A stretch of 64,000 bases of DNA from Mesostigma viride. Its lineage: Eukaryota > Streptophyta > Mesostigmatophyceae > Mesostigmatales > Mesostigmataceae. A model generated the notes under the pieces. The model was given only the letters and a program-made list of their open reading frames with translations, was not told where the DNA came from and made no database searches. Made by a program: the position numbers and the translations under genes. The stretch covers positions 13,793,721 to 13,857,720 of the forward strand of contig RPFO01000213.1 of the NCBI GenBank assembly GCA_009746045.1, written 5' to 3'. Shown piece by piece: positions 30,301-42,781 of this stretch; the first letter of the stretch is position 1; every line of letters starts with the position of its first letter.

Positions 30301-33300
30301 AGGTTCACATGCACGCCCTCCCCTCGTGCCTTTTTATAAATTCCTCCCAAGGTGGGAACGGAGCAAGGTTCACATGCACGCCCTCCCCTCGTGCCTTTTT
30401 ATAAATTCCTCCCAAGGTGGGAACGGAGCAAGGTTCACATGCACGCCCTCCCCTCGTGCCTTTTTATAAATTCCTCCCAAGGTGGGAACGGAGCAAGGTT
30501 CACATGCACGCCCTCCCCTCGTGCCTTTTTATAAATTCCTCCCAAGGTGGGAACGGAGCAAGGTTCACATGCACGCCCTCCCCTCGTGCCTTTTTATAAA
30601 TTCCTCCCAAGGTGGGAACGGAGCAAGGTTCACATGCACGCCCTCCCCTCGTGCCTTTTTATAAATTCCTCCCAAGGTGGGAACGGAGCAAGGTTCACAT
30701 GCACGCCCTCCCCTCGTGCCTTTTTATAAATTCCTCCCAAGGTGGGAACGGAGCAAGGTTCACATGCACGCCCTCCCCTCGTGCCTTTTTATAAATTCCT
30801 CCCAAGGTGGGAACGGAGCAAGGTTCACATGCACGCCCTCCCCTCGTGCCTTTTTATAAATTCCTCCCAAGGTGGGAACGGAGCAAGGTTCACATGCACG
30901 CCCTCCCCTCGTGCCTTTTTATAAATTCCTCCCAAGGTGGGAACGGAGCAAGGTTCACATGCACGCCCTCCCCTCGTGCCTTTTTATAAATTCCTCCCAA
31001 GGTGGGAACGGAGCAAGGTTCACATGCACGCCCTCCCCTCGTGCCTTTTTATAAATTCCTCCCAAGGTGGGAACGGAGCAAGGTTCACATGCACGCCCTC
31101 CCCTCGTGCCTTTTTATAAATTCCTCCCAAGGTGGGAACGGAGCAAGGTTCACATGCACGCCCTCCCCTCGTGCCTTTTTATAAATTCCTCCCAAGGTGG
31201 GAACGGAGCAAGGTTCACATGCACGCCCTCCCCTCGTGCCTTTTTATAAATTCCTCCCAAGGTGGGAACGGAGCAAGGTTCACATGCACGCCCTCCCCTC
31301 GTGCCTTTTTATAAATTCCTCCCAAGGTGGGAACGGAGCAAGGTTCACATGCACGCCCTCCCCTCGTGCCTTTTTATAAATTCCTCCCAAGGTGGGAACG
31401 GAGCAAGGTTCACATGCACGCCCTCCCCTCGTGCCTTTTTATAAATTCCTCCCAAGGTGGGAACGGAGCAAGGTTCACATGCACGCCCTCCCCTCGTGCC
31501 TTTTTATAAATTCCTCCCAAGGTGGGAACGGAGCAAGGTTCACATGCACGCCCTCCCCTCGTGCCTTTTTATAAATTCCTCCCAAGGTGGGAACGGAGCA
31601 AGGTTCACATGCACGCCCTCCCCTCGTGCCTTTTTATAAATTCCTCCCAAGGTGGGAACGGAGCAAGGTTCACATGCACGCCCTCCCCTCGTGCCTTTTT
31701 ATAAATTCCTCCCAAGGTGGGAACGGAGCAAGGTTCACATGCACGCCCTCCCCTCGTGCCTTTTTATAAATTCCTCCCAAGGTGGGAACGGAGCAAGGTT
31801 CACATGCACGCCCTCCCCTCGTGCCTTTTTATAAATTCCTCCCAAGGTGGGAACGGAGCAAGGTTCACATGCACGCCCTCCCCTCGTGCCTTTTTATAAA
31901 TTCCTCCCAAGGTGGGAACGGAGCAAGGTTCACATGCACGCCCTCCCCTCGTGCCTTTTTATAAATTCCTCCCAAGGTGGGAACGGAGCAAGGTTCACAT
32001 GCACGCCCTCCCCTCGTGCCTTTTTATAAATTCCTCCCAAGGTGGGAACGGAGCAAGGTTCACATGCACGCCCTCCCCTCGTGCCTTTTTATAAATTCCT
32101 CCCAAGGTGGGAACGGAGCAAGGTTCACATGCACGCCCTCCCCTCGTGCCTTTTTATAAATTCCTCCCAAGGTGGGAACGGAGCAAGGTTCACATGCACG
32201 CCCTCCCCTCGTGCCTTTTTATAAATTCCTCCCAAGGTGGGAACGGAGCAAGGTTCACATGCACGCCCTCCCCTCGTGCCTTTTTATAAATTCCTCCCAA
32301 GGTGGGAACGGAGCAAGGTTCACATGCACGCCCTCCCCTCGTGCCTTTTTATAAATTCCTCCCAAGGTGGGAACGGAGCAAGGTTCACATGCACGCCCTC
32401 CCCTCGTGCCTTTTTATAAATTCCTCCCAAGGTGGGAACGGAGCAAGGTTCACATGCACGCCCTCCCCTCGTGCCTTTTTATAAATTCCTCCCAAGGTGG
32501 GAACGGAGCAAGGTTCACATGCACGCCCTCCCCTCGTGCCTTTTTATAAATTCCTCCCAAGGTGGGAACGGAGCAAGGTTCACATGCACGCCCTCCCCTC
32601 GTGCCTTTTTATAAATTCCTCCCAAGGTGGGAACGGAGCAAGGTTCACATGCACGCCCTCCCCTCGTGCCTTTTTATAAATTCCTCCCAAGGTGGGAACG
32701 GAGCAAGGTTCACATGCACGCCCTCCCCTCGTGCCTTTTTATAAATTCCTCCCAAGGTGGGAACGGAGCAAGGTTCACATGCACGCCCTCCCCTCGTGCC
32801 TTTTTATAAATTCCTCCCAAGGTGGGAACGGAGCAAGGTTCACATGCACGCCCTCCCCTCGTGCCTTTTTATAAATTCCTCCCAAGGTGGGAACGGAGCA
32901 AGGTTCACATGCACGCCCTCCCCTCGTGCCTTTTTATAAATTCCTCCCAAGGTGGGAACGGAGCAAGGTTCACATGCACGCCCTCCCCTCGTGCCTTTTT
33001 ATAAATTCCTCCCAAGGTGGGAACGGAGCAAGGTTCACATGCACGCCCTCCCCTCGTGCCTTTTTATAAATTCCTCCCAAGGTGGGAACGGAGCAAGGTT
33101 CACATGCACGCCCTCCCCTCGTGCCTTTTTATAATTCCTCCCAAGGTGGGAACGGAGCAAGGTTCACATGCACGCCCTCCCCTCGTGCCTTTTTATAAAT
33201 TCCTCCCAAGGTGGGAACGGAGCAAGGTTCACATGCACGCCCTCCCCTCGTGCCTTTTTATAAATTCCTCCCAAGGTGGGAACGGAGCAAGGTTCACATG

Positions 33301-36300
33301 CACGCCCTCCCCTCGTGCCTTTTTATAAATTCCTCCCAAGGTGGGAACGGAGCAAGGTTCACATGCACGCCCTCCCCTCGTGCCTTTTTATAAATTCCTC
33401 CCAAGGTGGGAACGGAGCAAGGTTCACATGCACGCCCTCCCCTCGTGCCTTTTTATAAATTCCTCCCAAGGTGGGAACGGAGCAAGGTTCACATGCACGC
33501 CCTCCCCTCGTGCCTTTTTATAAATTCCTCCCAAGGTGGGAACGGAGCAAGGTTCACATGCACGCCCTCCCCTCGTGCCTTTTTATAAATTCCTCCCAAG
33601 GTGGGAACGGAGCAAGGTTCACATGCACGCCCTCCCCTCGTGCCTTTTTATAAATTCCTCCCAAGGTGGGAACGGAGCAAGGTTCACATGCACGCCCTCC
33701 CCTCGTGCCTTTTTATAAATTCCTCCCAAGGTGGGAACGGAGCAAGGTTCACATGCACGCCCTCCCCTCGTGCCTTTTTATAAATTCCTCCCAAGGTGGG
33801 AACGGAGCAAGGTTCACATGCACGCCCTCCCCTCGTGCCTTTTTATAAATTCCTCCCAAGGTGGGAACGGAGCAAGGTTCACATGCACGCCCTCCCCTCG
33901 TGCCTTTTTATAAATTCCTCCCAAGGTGGGAACGGAGCAAGGTTCACATGCACGCCCTCCCCTCGTGCCTTTTTATAAATTCCTCCCAAGGTGGGAACGG
34001 AGCAAGGTTCACATGCACGCCCTCCCCTCGTGCCTTTTTATAAATTCCTCCCAAGGTGGGAACGGAGCAAGGTTCACATGCACGCCCTCCCCTCGTGCCT
34101 TTTTATAAATTCCTCCCAAGGTGGGAACGGAGCAAGGTTCACATGCACGCCCTCCCCTCGTGCCTTTTTATAAATTCCTCCCAAGGTGGGAACGGAGCAA
34201 GGTTCACATGCACGCCCTCCCCTCGTGCCTTTTTATAAATTCCTCCCAAGGTGGGAACGGAGCAAGGTTCACATGCACGCCCTCCCCTCGTGCCTTTTTA
34301 TAAATTCCTCCCAAGGTGGGAACGGAGCAAGGTTCACATGCACGCCCTCCCCTCGTGCCTTTTTATAAATTCCTCCCAAGGTGGGAACGGAGCAAGGTTC
34401 ACATGCACGCCCTCCCCTCGTGCCTTTTTATAAATTCCTCCCAAGGTGGGAACGGAGCAAGGTTCACATGCACGCCCTCCCCTCGTGCCTTTTTATAAAT
34501 TCCTCCCAAGGTGGGAACGGAGCAAGGTTCACATGCACGCCCTCCCCTCGTGCCTTTTTATAAATTCCTCCCAAGGTGGGAACGGAGCAAGGTTCACATG
34601 CACGCCCTCCCCTCGTGCCTTTTTATAAATTCCTCCCAAGGTGGGAACGGAGCAAGGTTCACATGCACGCCCTCCCCTCGTGCCTTTTTATAAATTCCTC
34701 CCAAGGTGGGAACGGAGCAAGGTTCACATGCACGCCCTCCCCTCGTGCCTTTTTATAAATTCCTCCCAAGGTGGGAACGGAGCAAGGTTCACATGCACGC
34801 CCTCCCCTCGTGCCTTTTTATAAATTCCTCCCAAGGTGGGAACGGAGCAAGGTTCACATGCACGCCCTCCCCTCGTGCCTTTTTATAAATTCCTCCCAAG
34901 GTGGGAACGGAGCAAGGTTCACATGCACGCCCTCCCCTCGTGCCTTTTTATAAATTCCTCCCAAGGTGGGAACGGAGCAAGGTTCACATGCACGCCCTCC
35001 CCTCGTGCCTTTTTATAAATTCCTCCCAAGGTGGGAACGGAGCAAGGTTCACATGCACGCCCTCCCCTCGTGCCTTTTTATAAATTCCTCCCAAGGTGGG
35101 AACGGAGCAAGGTTCACATGCACGCCCTCCCCTCGTGCCTTTTTATAAATTCCTCCCAAGGTGGGAACGGAGCAAGGTTCACATGCACGCCCTCCCCTCG
35201 TGCCTTTTTATAAATTCCTCCCAAGGTGGGAACGGAGCAAGGTTCACATGCACGCCCTCCCCTCGTGCCTTTTTATAAATTCCTCCCAAGGTGGGAACGG
35301 AGCAAGGTTCACATGCACGCCCTCCCCTCGTGCCTTTTTATAAATTCCTCCCAAGGTGGGAACGGAGCAAGGTTCACATGCACGCCCTCCCCTCGTGCCT
35401 TTTTATAAATTCCTCCCAAGGTGGGAACGGAGCAAGGTTCACATGCACGCCCTCCCCTCGTGCCTTTTTATAAATTCCTCCCAAGGTGGGAACGGAGCAA
35501 GGTTCACATGCACGCCCTCCCCTCGTGCCTTTTTATAAATTCCTCCCAAGGTGGGAACGGAGCAAGGTTCACATGCACGCCCTCCCCTCGTGCCTTTTTA
35601 TAAATTCCTCCCAAGGTGGGAACGGAGCAAGGTTCACATGCACGCCCTCCCCTCGTGCCTTTTTATAAATTCCTCCCAAGGTGGGAACGGAGCAAGGTTC
35701 ACATGCACGCCCTCCCCTCGTGCCTTTTTATAATTCCTCCCAAGGTGGGAACGGAGCAAGGTTCACATGCACGCCCTCCCCTCGTGCCTTTTTATAAATT
35801 CCTCCCAAGGTGGGAACGGAGCAAGGTTCACATGCACGCCCTCCCCTCGTGCCTTTTTATAAATTCCTCCCAAGGTGGGAACGGAGCAAGGTTCACATGC
35901 ACGCCCTCCCCTCGTGCCTTTTTATAAATTCCTCCCAAGGTGGGAACGGAGCAAGGTTCACATGCACGCCCTCCCCTCGTGCCTTTTTATAAATTCCTCC
36001 CAAGGTGGGAACGGAGCAAGGTTCACATGCACGCCCTCCCCTCGTGCCTTTTTATAAATTCCTCCCAAGGTGGGAACGGAGCAAGGTTCACATGCACGCC
36101 CTCCCCTCGTGCCTTTTTATAAATTCCTCCCAAGGTGGGAACGGAGCAAGGTTCACATGCACGCCCTCCCCTCGTGCCTTTTTATAAATTCCTCCCAAGG
36201 TGGGAACGGAGCAAGGTTCACATGCACGCCCTCCCCTCATGCCTTTTTATAAATTCCTCCCAAGGTGGGAACGGAGCAAGGTTCATGCACGCCCTCCCCT

Positions 36301-38769
36301 CGTGCCTTTTTATAAATTCCTCCCAAGGTGGGAACGGAGCAAGGTTCACATGCACGCCCTCCCCTCGTGCCTTTTTATAAATTCCTCCCAAGGTGGGAAC
36401 GGAGCAAGGTTCACATGCACGCCCTCCCCTCGTGCCTTTTTATAAATTCCTCCCAAGGTGGGAACGGAGCAAGGTTCACATGCACGCCCTCCCCTCGTGC
36501 CTTTTTATAAATTCCTCCCAAGGTGGGAACGGAGCAAGGTTCACATGCACGCCCTCCCCTCGTGCCTTTTTATAAATTCCTCCCAAGGTGGGAACGGAGC
36601 AAGGTTCACATGCACGCCCTCCCCTCGTGCCTTTTTATAAATTCCTCCCAAGGTGGGAACGGAGCAAGGTTCACATGCGCGCCCTCCCCTCGTGCCTTTT
36701 TATAAATTCCTCCCAAGGTGGGAACGGAGCAAGGTTCACATGCACGCCCTCCCCTCGTGCCTTTTTATAGATTCCTCCCAAGGTGGGAACGGAGCAAGGT
36801 TCACATGCGCGCCCTCCCCTCGTGCCTTTTTATAAATTCCTCCCAAGGTGGGAACGGAGCAAGGTTCACATGCACGCCCTCCCCTCATGCCTTTTTATAA
36901 ATTCCTCCCAAGGTGGGAACGGAGCAAGGTTCACATGCACGCCCTCCCCTCGTGCCTTTTTATAAATTCCTCCCAAGGTGGGAACGGAGCAAGGTTCACA
37001 TGCACGCCCTCCCCTCGTGCCTTTTTATAAATTCCTCCCAAGGTGGGAACGGAGCAAGGTTCACATGCACGCCCTCCCCTCGTGCCTTTTTATAAATTCC
37101 TCCCAAGGTGGGAACGGAGCAAGGTTCACATGCACGCCCTCCCCTCGTGCCTTTTTATAAATTCCTCCCAAGGTGGGAACGGAGCAAGGTTCACATGCAC
37201 GCCCTCCCCTCGTGCCTTTTTATAAATTCCTCCCAAGGTGGGAACGGAGCAAGGTTCACATGCACGCCCTCCCCTCGTGCCTTTTTATACATTCCTCCCA
37301 AGGTGGGAACGGAGCAAGGTTCGCATGCACGCCCTCCCCTCGTGCCTTTTTATAAATTCCTCCCAAGGTGGGAACGGAGCAAGGTTCACATGCGCGCCCT
37401 CCCCTCATGCCTTTTTATAAATTCCTCCCAAGGTGGGAACGGAGCAAGGTTCACATGCGCGCCCTCCCCTCGTGCCTTTTTATACATTCCTCCCAAGGTG
37501 GGAACGGAGCAAGGTTCACATGCACGCCCTCCCCTCGTGCCTTTTTATAAATTCCTCCCAAGGTGGGAACGGAGCAAGGTTCACATGCACGCCCTCCCCT
37601 CGTGCCTTTTTATAAATTCCTCCCAAGGTGGGAACGGAGCAAGGTTCACATGCACGCCCTCCCCTCGTGCCTTTTTATAGATTCCTCCCAAGGTGGGAAC
37701 GGAGCAAGGTTCACATGCACGCCCTCCCCTCATGCCTTTTTATAAATTCCTCCCAAGGTGGGAACGGAGCAAGGTTCACATGCGCGCCCTCCCCTCGTGC
37801 CTTTTTATAAATTCCTCCCAAGGTGGGAACGGAGCAAGGTTCACATGCACGCCCTCCCCTCATGCCTTTTTATACATTCCTCCCAAGGTGGGAACGGAGC
37901 AAGGTTCACATGCACGCCCTCCCCTCGTGCCTTTTTATAAATTCCTCCCAAGGTGGGAACGGAGCAAGGTTCACATGCGCGCCCTCCCCTCGTGCCTTTT
38001 TATAAATTCCTCCCAAGGTGGGAACGGAGCAAGGTTCACATGCACGCCCTCCCCTCGTGCCTTTTTATAAATTCCTCCCAAGGTGGGAACGGAGCAAGGT
38101 TCACATGCACGCCCTCCCCTCGTGCCTTTTTATAAATTCCTCCCAAGGTGGGAACGGAGCAAGGTTCACATGCACGCCCTCCCCTCATGCCTTTTTATAA
38201 ATTCCTCCCAAGGTGGGAACGGAGCAAGGTTCACATGCGCGCCCTCCCCTCATGCCTTTTTATACATTCCTCCCAAGGTGGGAACGGAGCAAGGGTCACA
38301 TGCACGCCCTCCCCTCGTGCCTTTTTATAAATTCCTCCCAAGGTGGGAACGGAGCAAGGTTCACATGCACGCCCTCCCCTCGTGCCTTTTTATAAATTCC
38401 TCCCAAGGTGGGAACGGAGCAAGGTTCACATGCACGCCCTCCCCTCGTGCCTTTTTATAAATTCCTCCCAAGGTGGGAACGGAGTAAGGTTCACATGCAC
38501 GCCCTCCCCTCGTGCCTTTTTATAAATTCCTCCCAAGGTGGGAACGGAGCAAGGTTCACATGCGCGCCCTCCCCTCGTGCCTTTTTATAGATTCCTCCCA
38601 AGGTGGGAACGGAGCAAGGTTCACATGCACGCCCTCCCCTCGTGCCTTTTTATAAATTCCTCCCAAGGTGGGAACGGAGCAAGGTTCACATGCACGCCCT
38701 CCCCTCATGCCTTTTTATAAATTCCTCCCAAGGTGGGAACGGAGCAAGGGTCACATGCACGCCCTCCCC
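27377..38769 (+). repeat. 65-bp satellite array, about 175 copies
   Basis: The unit, starting at AAGGTTCACATGCACGCCCT, continues CCCCTCGTGCCTTTTTATAA and ATTCCTCCCAAGGTGGGAAC, then GGAGC. Each unit has a TATAAATT box and a TCCCA-AGG-TGGGA hairpin. Units from about 29.3 to 36.2 kb are almost all identical, while both edges carry variants (GGGTCAC, ATGCGCG, CTCATG, TATAGATT, TATACATT). Length variants are 63 bp near 28,945 and 36,283, and 64 bp near 33,134 and 35,733. The repeated 60-codon frames are by-products of the period. The array sits in the intron between exons A and A'. Confidence 0.98.
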
Positions 38770-38914
38770 ATGTGTCTTCCTTTGCCTTGCTTTGCTTTGC
38801 CATGCCTGGCCATATGGTCCCTGGGCACTGATGCCGCTCCTGGTTAGGGGCTATTTGACTGCCCCTGCCTGAAAGTTGGTTGGATTTTAAGAGGATCGGT
38901 TCTGTATTCCACAG

Positions 38915-38979
38915 GAGTGCACGCTGCATGGCGACTGCGCCTATTCTCGCCGTCTGTTCTGCATCCATACCAGTGTGAC
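38915..38979 (+). CDS. Short exon A' of the large plus-strand locus
   Basis: Acceptor ttccacag at 38,914; 65 bp read ECTLHGDCAYSRRLFCIHTS and V, leaving two bases (AC) before a donor gtatga. Exon B supplies the missing base, so the phase works. Cys-rich. The first array-free exon after the satellite. Confidence 0.35.
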
Positions 38980-40130
38980 GTATGAGCCGGCATGCTGACT
39001 CTATCCCCCGTCCCCACGCATGGATCAAGTCCCTGCGCCTGAGGTGTCGATTCTGTCCACCCTGGCCAGTGTCCCTAGGGTAGTGGTCGCTGCTGGTGCT
39101 GATGTCGTTATTTTCTTGTTGTCGTTTGTTGTTGTTGTTGTTGTTGTCACTATCATGTAGTGTTGTTAATATCATTTTTTTTGTTGATATCGCGTTTGGT
39201 ATCATCATCGCACTGGCAGCCCAAGCGGTTGTTGTGATGTTTGTCTTATTCCTATCGTTGCCGTGGTTGTTGCTGCTGCCCGCCACTGCAGCTCCTGGAC
39301 TGGCAGCCCAAACAGTTGCTGCCATGCTTGTTGTTATCACTGTCGTTGTCGTTGATGCTGCCCACCGCCATACAGTTCCTGGACTGGCAGCCCAAGCGAC
39401 GGCAACCGCTCGCCTCCCGTGCTTTCAACCGCAACGACCTTGCCTACCGCCATGCACTGTGCGTGTGCTGTTTGCGGTACAACTGCAAGAATTATAGAGT
39501 TGATGACTGGCCTCCACCGCCACGCACGTGCGCAGAGCAGCCAGCCGTGGCGCGCTGTACATTCCACTCTGCTGTCGCACCGCTGCTGCTAGATTAGAAA
39601 AATATTAGCACAAACAAATATATCGATGCAGCTGCTGTATTCGCGTTCTAATGATGTTTGGATTAAAAGCCTTGAGTTGGGCTGCTACCATCGCCACTCA
39701 CTTCAGCATACTCAGACAAGCTATTGTTGCTTTTTTTTGGCACATGCTGCTTCAGCGACTGCTCCTTGGTACCACCACACAATGACATACGGCTGCTTCA
39801 CAATTACTGTGAGGGGAATGTGCCGTGTAGTGACGACAGCAGCCATAGGGTCCTGGGGCCACCCTGTGTGCCTGCCTCCATTGCCCTGGTATTTGTGGCA
39901 AAATTGCCCGCTGTCACTCACCTGCCGCTATCTAATGGCCCCTCACCTGCCGCTATCTAACGGCCCCTCACGCGCTGCGATCGAATGGCCCCTCACGTGC
40001 CGCTATCGAATGGGCCCCCACCTGCCACTTACTCCCCCGTAAGTCACTCCCCTGACCTGAGCACGCATGTTGAACATGCACACACACATTCACTTAATTC
40101 GATAAACTACCCCGCCCAACACACACACAG
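38980..40130 (+). other. Intron with Gly/Val-like imperfect repeats
   Basis: Contains GTT/GTC trinucleotide runs (39,105-39,175) and about three imperfect copies of a ~95-bp unit marked by CTGGACTGGCAGCCCAA (39,215-39,400). At 39,925-40,020 there are four copies of a 27-bp unit marked TGGCCCCTCAC. No exon seen. Confidence 0.6.
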
Positions 40131-40224
40131 GTGGCTGGAGCAGGAGGGCATGGTGGCTGACTCCCAGCAGATGTACCGGACGATAGCAGAGCGCGCGCAC
40201 AAGTCTTCCAAAGCCGCTGTGCAG
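40131..40224 (+). CDS. Exon B of the large plus-strand locus
   Basis: After acceptor cacacacag (ends 40,130) one base completes a split codon, then WLEQEGMVADSQQMYRTIAE and RAHKSSKAAVQ follow: a helical, clearly protein-like segment. It ends at CAG before gcacgt, a plausible GC-type donor, in phase 0. It can splice in frame either to exon C (40,591) or to exon D (41,743). Confidence 0.55.
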
Positions 40225-40355
40225 GCACGTGGGCACCGTTGTCCATCGTGGTTACGTGGGGGTTCACTGTGGGGTTTCATTATGGTTGTTTTGGGGGTCA
40301 CTATGGTTGTTATGGGGGTTCACTATGCTTCATTTGGGCTCATGGATTCAGGTCC

Positions 40356-40500
40356 ATGATGCAGAGAGAGTCCTCTGTGGCCTGCCCCCCCCAGGCGGTG
40401 AGAATAGCTAGACCACCCTCCCTCCTCGTTGTGTATAGGGTTTGAGGGTTTCTGTATCGGTACCCACACGATGCAGTCACGTGCTTTCAGTTCTAATTCA
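40356..40500 (+). repeat. Dispersed repeat, copy 2
   Basis: CATGATGCAGAGAGAGTCCT, CTGTGGCCTG, CTCCTCGTTGTGTATAGGG, GGTACCCACACGATGCAGTC. The longest of three copies. Confidence 0.7.
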
Positions 40501-40590
40501 TTGATGGATTCAGGCCTTCATGGGCCCACTTGGCCTCGATGGCATTGCTCCTCCACTCGCACCCCCCCTTCCCCCCAACCCCACACACAG

Positions 40591-40752
40591 CACAAGCTAG
40601 CTCATGGCCAAGTTTTCTACCTGGGCACCATAGCGATCACCATCATTCCTGTCATCATCTTGCATAGTGCGATGTTGGTGGTTCTTTGGGAGAGCATAGA
40701 ATCATCGTTGAAGCGGATGGTTGCGGGAGCTGCCACACAACTGCGCGACTAG
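40591..40752 (+). CDS. Exon C: possible alternative 3' exon encoding a membrane anchor
   Basis: Starts exactly at acceptor cacacacag and is open for 53 codons to TAG 40,750-40,752: HKLAHGQVFYLGT, then IAITIIPVIILHSAMLVVLW, a typical membrane span, then ESIESSLKRMVAGAATQLRD. In frame with exon B through its phase-0 end. Either it is the last exon of an independent small gene (A, A', B, C), or an alternative ending of the transglycosylase transcript that adds a C-terminal membrane anchor. Confidence 0.5.
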   Translation, partial: HKLAHGQVFYLGTIAITIIPVIILHSAMLVVLWESIESSLKRMVAGAATQLRD

Positions 40753-41742
40753 AGATTTTGGCACACTGGTTTGTCGTGGTGGTCAAGTGCGCGCTGCTTT
40801 GGCACACTAGGCAGGGTGATGGCCCATGCTACGGTTGGGGCCACAGCGCCGCATTAGCCTGCATGCTTTGGCTGTGGGTTTCCTTTCGAGCCTGCCGAGC
40901 TCGCCAGGGACTGAGAGATGTTCCAGAAATAGAATCCGGAACATCTCGGGCTTCCGCCTTGGCCAGTTTGTTTTGTGCGTGCAACCTGTATGGATTCGCC
41001 ACGCCTGGAACTGTTTCACCAGGCGAAATGGGCCGAGTATTGGGAACGTATGAGTAAGAGCTTGCATCAGTGGTCAGCTATTGCTCTTTGCTGACGGTTT
41101 GGAGATAGGGAGCTGGATAGACCCCTGCTGCTCTTGGCGCCCTGCTCCCACAGCAGGGAGAGGGAGGATGGCCTGGATTCAGATCTAGAGTACATGCAGA
41201 GGGAGGGTGGTGTGATTGCTTCCGTGAGATGGGCGTGTTGGGGTTGAGGTTCTGCTGAGCGAGCGCAAGAGACCATCATTGCCAAGTCCCGTCGCAGACA
41301 TTTGGGAAATCCTGGTGCTGCAACGTGCAGCATGGCCCACTTCTTCCTTTACAATGATGTCTGTTACTTGGCATTAGATGATCTGGATGGTGTCTTGTGA
41401 CGATGTCTGTTATTTGGCATGGGATCATTTGGGCCCTGTCTTCTTACTTATTTGTCATTGGATCATTTGGATGGTGTCCCGCTGCACCACCCCGTGGTCA
41501 TCTTTTCTTGAGCCTTGTACTATGTAGTTTGTGTCTGTGTTTCGTGTCCTGGCGTCGCCGCGTCGCTCACTTATCTTTTCAAACTTTATGTTTCCAACGT
41601 CGTCTCTGCCCGCGTGTTCTTATCCGCGCGTGGTCACTTTAGTATAATATTGTGCGTACGTGTGTGTGTGTGTGTGTGCGTACTTTGGTGCGGGGCGGGG
41701 GCTGGGGGGTGGGGCGGGGGCTACTGCGCCGGGGCCCTGCAG

Positions 41743-41802
41743 GCACTCTGGCGGCTCGCGTGCACGGTGACGGATGACGCGGCGCGCGACACTTACCTTG
41801 AG
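41743..41802 (+). CDS. Transglycosylase exon D
   Basis: Acceptor ccctgcag; ALWRLACTVTDDAARDTYLE; donor GAG|gtaggc. Phase 0 at both ends. First exon that I assign firmly to the gene; it can follow exon B in frame. Confidence 0.65.
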
Positions 41803-42183
41803 GTAGGCAGAGGCGCGCCCTTTAGCTAAAGCAGTCTAGTTTTTCACCTGGCGCCAGCTTTCTCTATCTCCTGCTTTCCTTTGCTGCAGTGGATCCTGAC
41901 ACTCTTATTTTGTTCTAGTGGCAAGCACGACACCTGCACCATTGTTGCTATTATTGCTATTATTGCTATTATTGCTATTATTATTATTATCATCATAATT
42001 ATTACCACTGTCATTGAGACTGTGATTGTGATCATACAACTGTGGTTGTTTTCCACAGCCCTCCATTTGGGGGCGCTGTTGCCTCAGGGGGGGGGGGGGG
42101 GGCACAGCCCTATGGTCAGCCCATAACAAGTCACAAGTTTGCCTAGGGTCCAGGTCCTATTTTGGTTTCGCCCCTGCCCGTAG

Positions 42184-42254
42184 GAACTGCGGCATGAGAT
42201 TTTTCAGAGTGACCATCAGTTTTTCCAAATCGAAGCGCAGCTCATGTGGCAGCG
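42184..42254 (+). CDS. Transglycosylase exon E
   Basis: Acceptor tgcccgtag; ELRHEIFQSDHQFFQIEAQL and MWQ, then CG before donor gtgaat. The next exon needs phase 0, so one G seems to be missing (CGG|gtgaat would fit). The preceding intron carries an (ATTGCT)n run at 41,945-41,985. Confidence 0.6.
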
Positions 42255-42637
42255 GTGAATCCGCCGCATGTGCAGCCCGTTGCTCTGGTTCCGTTGGTCT
42301 CGGTTCCCAGAGGCCCTAGTCCCCCTTGCTTCGCTCTATGCTGCAAGGCAACATCCGTCATCTTGGTCCCCCTCCATGACCCTTGCTGTTTTAGTGACAG
42401 TGGTGGCTGCAACACCACAGCGACAGAGGGTACGTATCACACACATCAACAACACCAATGCTTCCCCCCCTGGGTCCATACCTTGCTTCCCCCCACCTCC
42501 CATTCCTCCCCCCTTGGGTTCCTATTGCCCTCACGGCTGCAGTGGGTGGTGCATTGCACAGGTAACAACGCTCCGGCTCCCCCCTTTGCTCTCTTTGCAC
42601 AACGACCTCTCCATGGCTCCACCCCCCCACCCGCCAG

Positions 42638-42781
42638 CGCATCGCGGACGGCTGCCCACCCCTCAAGCCGATGGTGCTGCTCCAGAAACGCCGCACGCTG
42701 CAGCAGCGGCTGAGCACGGCCAAGGCGCGGTCGGCAGAGAGCCGCACCTACTACTGGTGGCTGCACGAGCAGGACCGCAAG
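42638..42781 (+). CDS. Transglycosylase exon F
   Basis: Acceptor acccgccag; 48 codons from RIADGCPPLKPMVLLQKRR through TLQQRLSTAKARSAESRTYY to WWLHEQDRK; donor AAG|gtgtgt. A helical, coiled-coil-like segment. A damaged repeat of its last 30 bp follows at 42,853-42,882. Confidence 0.7.

Larger units (their letters stand above)
40225..41742 (+). other. Intron (contains the possible alternative exon C)
   Basis: Holds GGTT-type repeats, dispersed repeat copy 2 and, apart from exon C, no recognised coding. Ends in a (TG)n run (41,661-41,677) and a G-rich tract before the acceptor ccctgcag. Confidence 0.5.

Noticed and set aside
27377-38769. CRISPR-like array
   Set aside because: The 65-bp units are contiguous with no variable spacers and the genome is eukaryotic; it is a satellite.
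27377-38769. Hundreds of overlapping 60-codon frames encoding a repeated peptide
   Set aside because: They arise because one 65-bp period shifts frame by two bases; no start context, splice sites or non-repeat extension supports translation.
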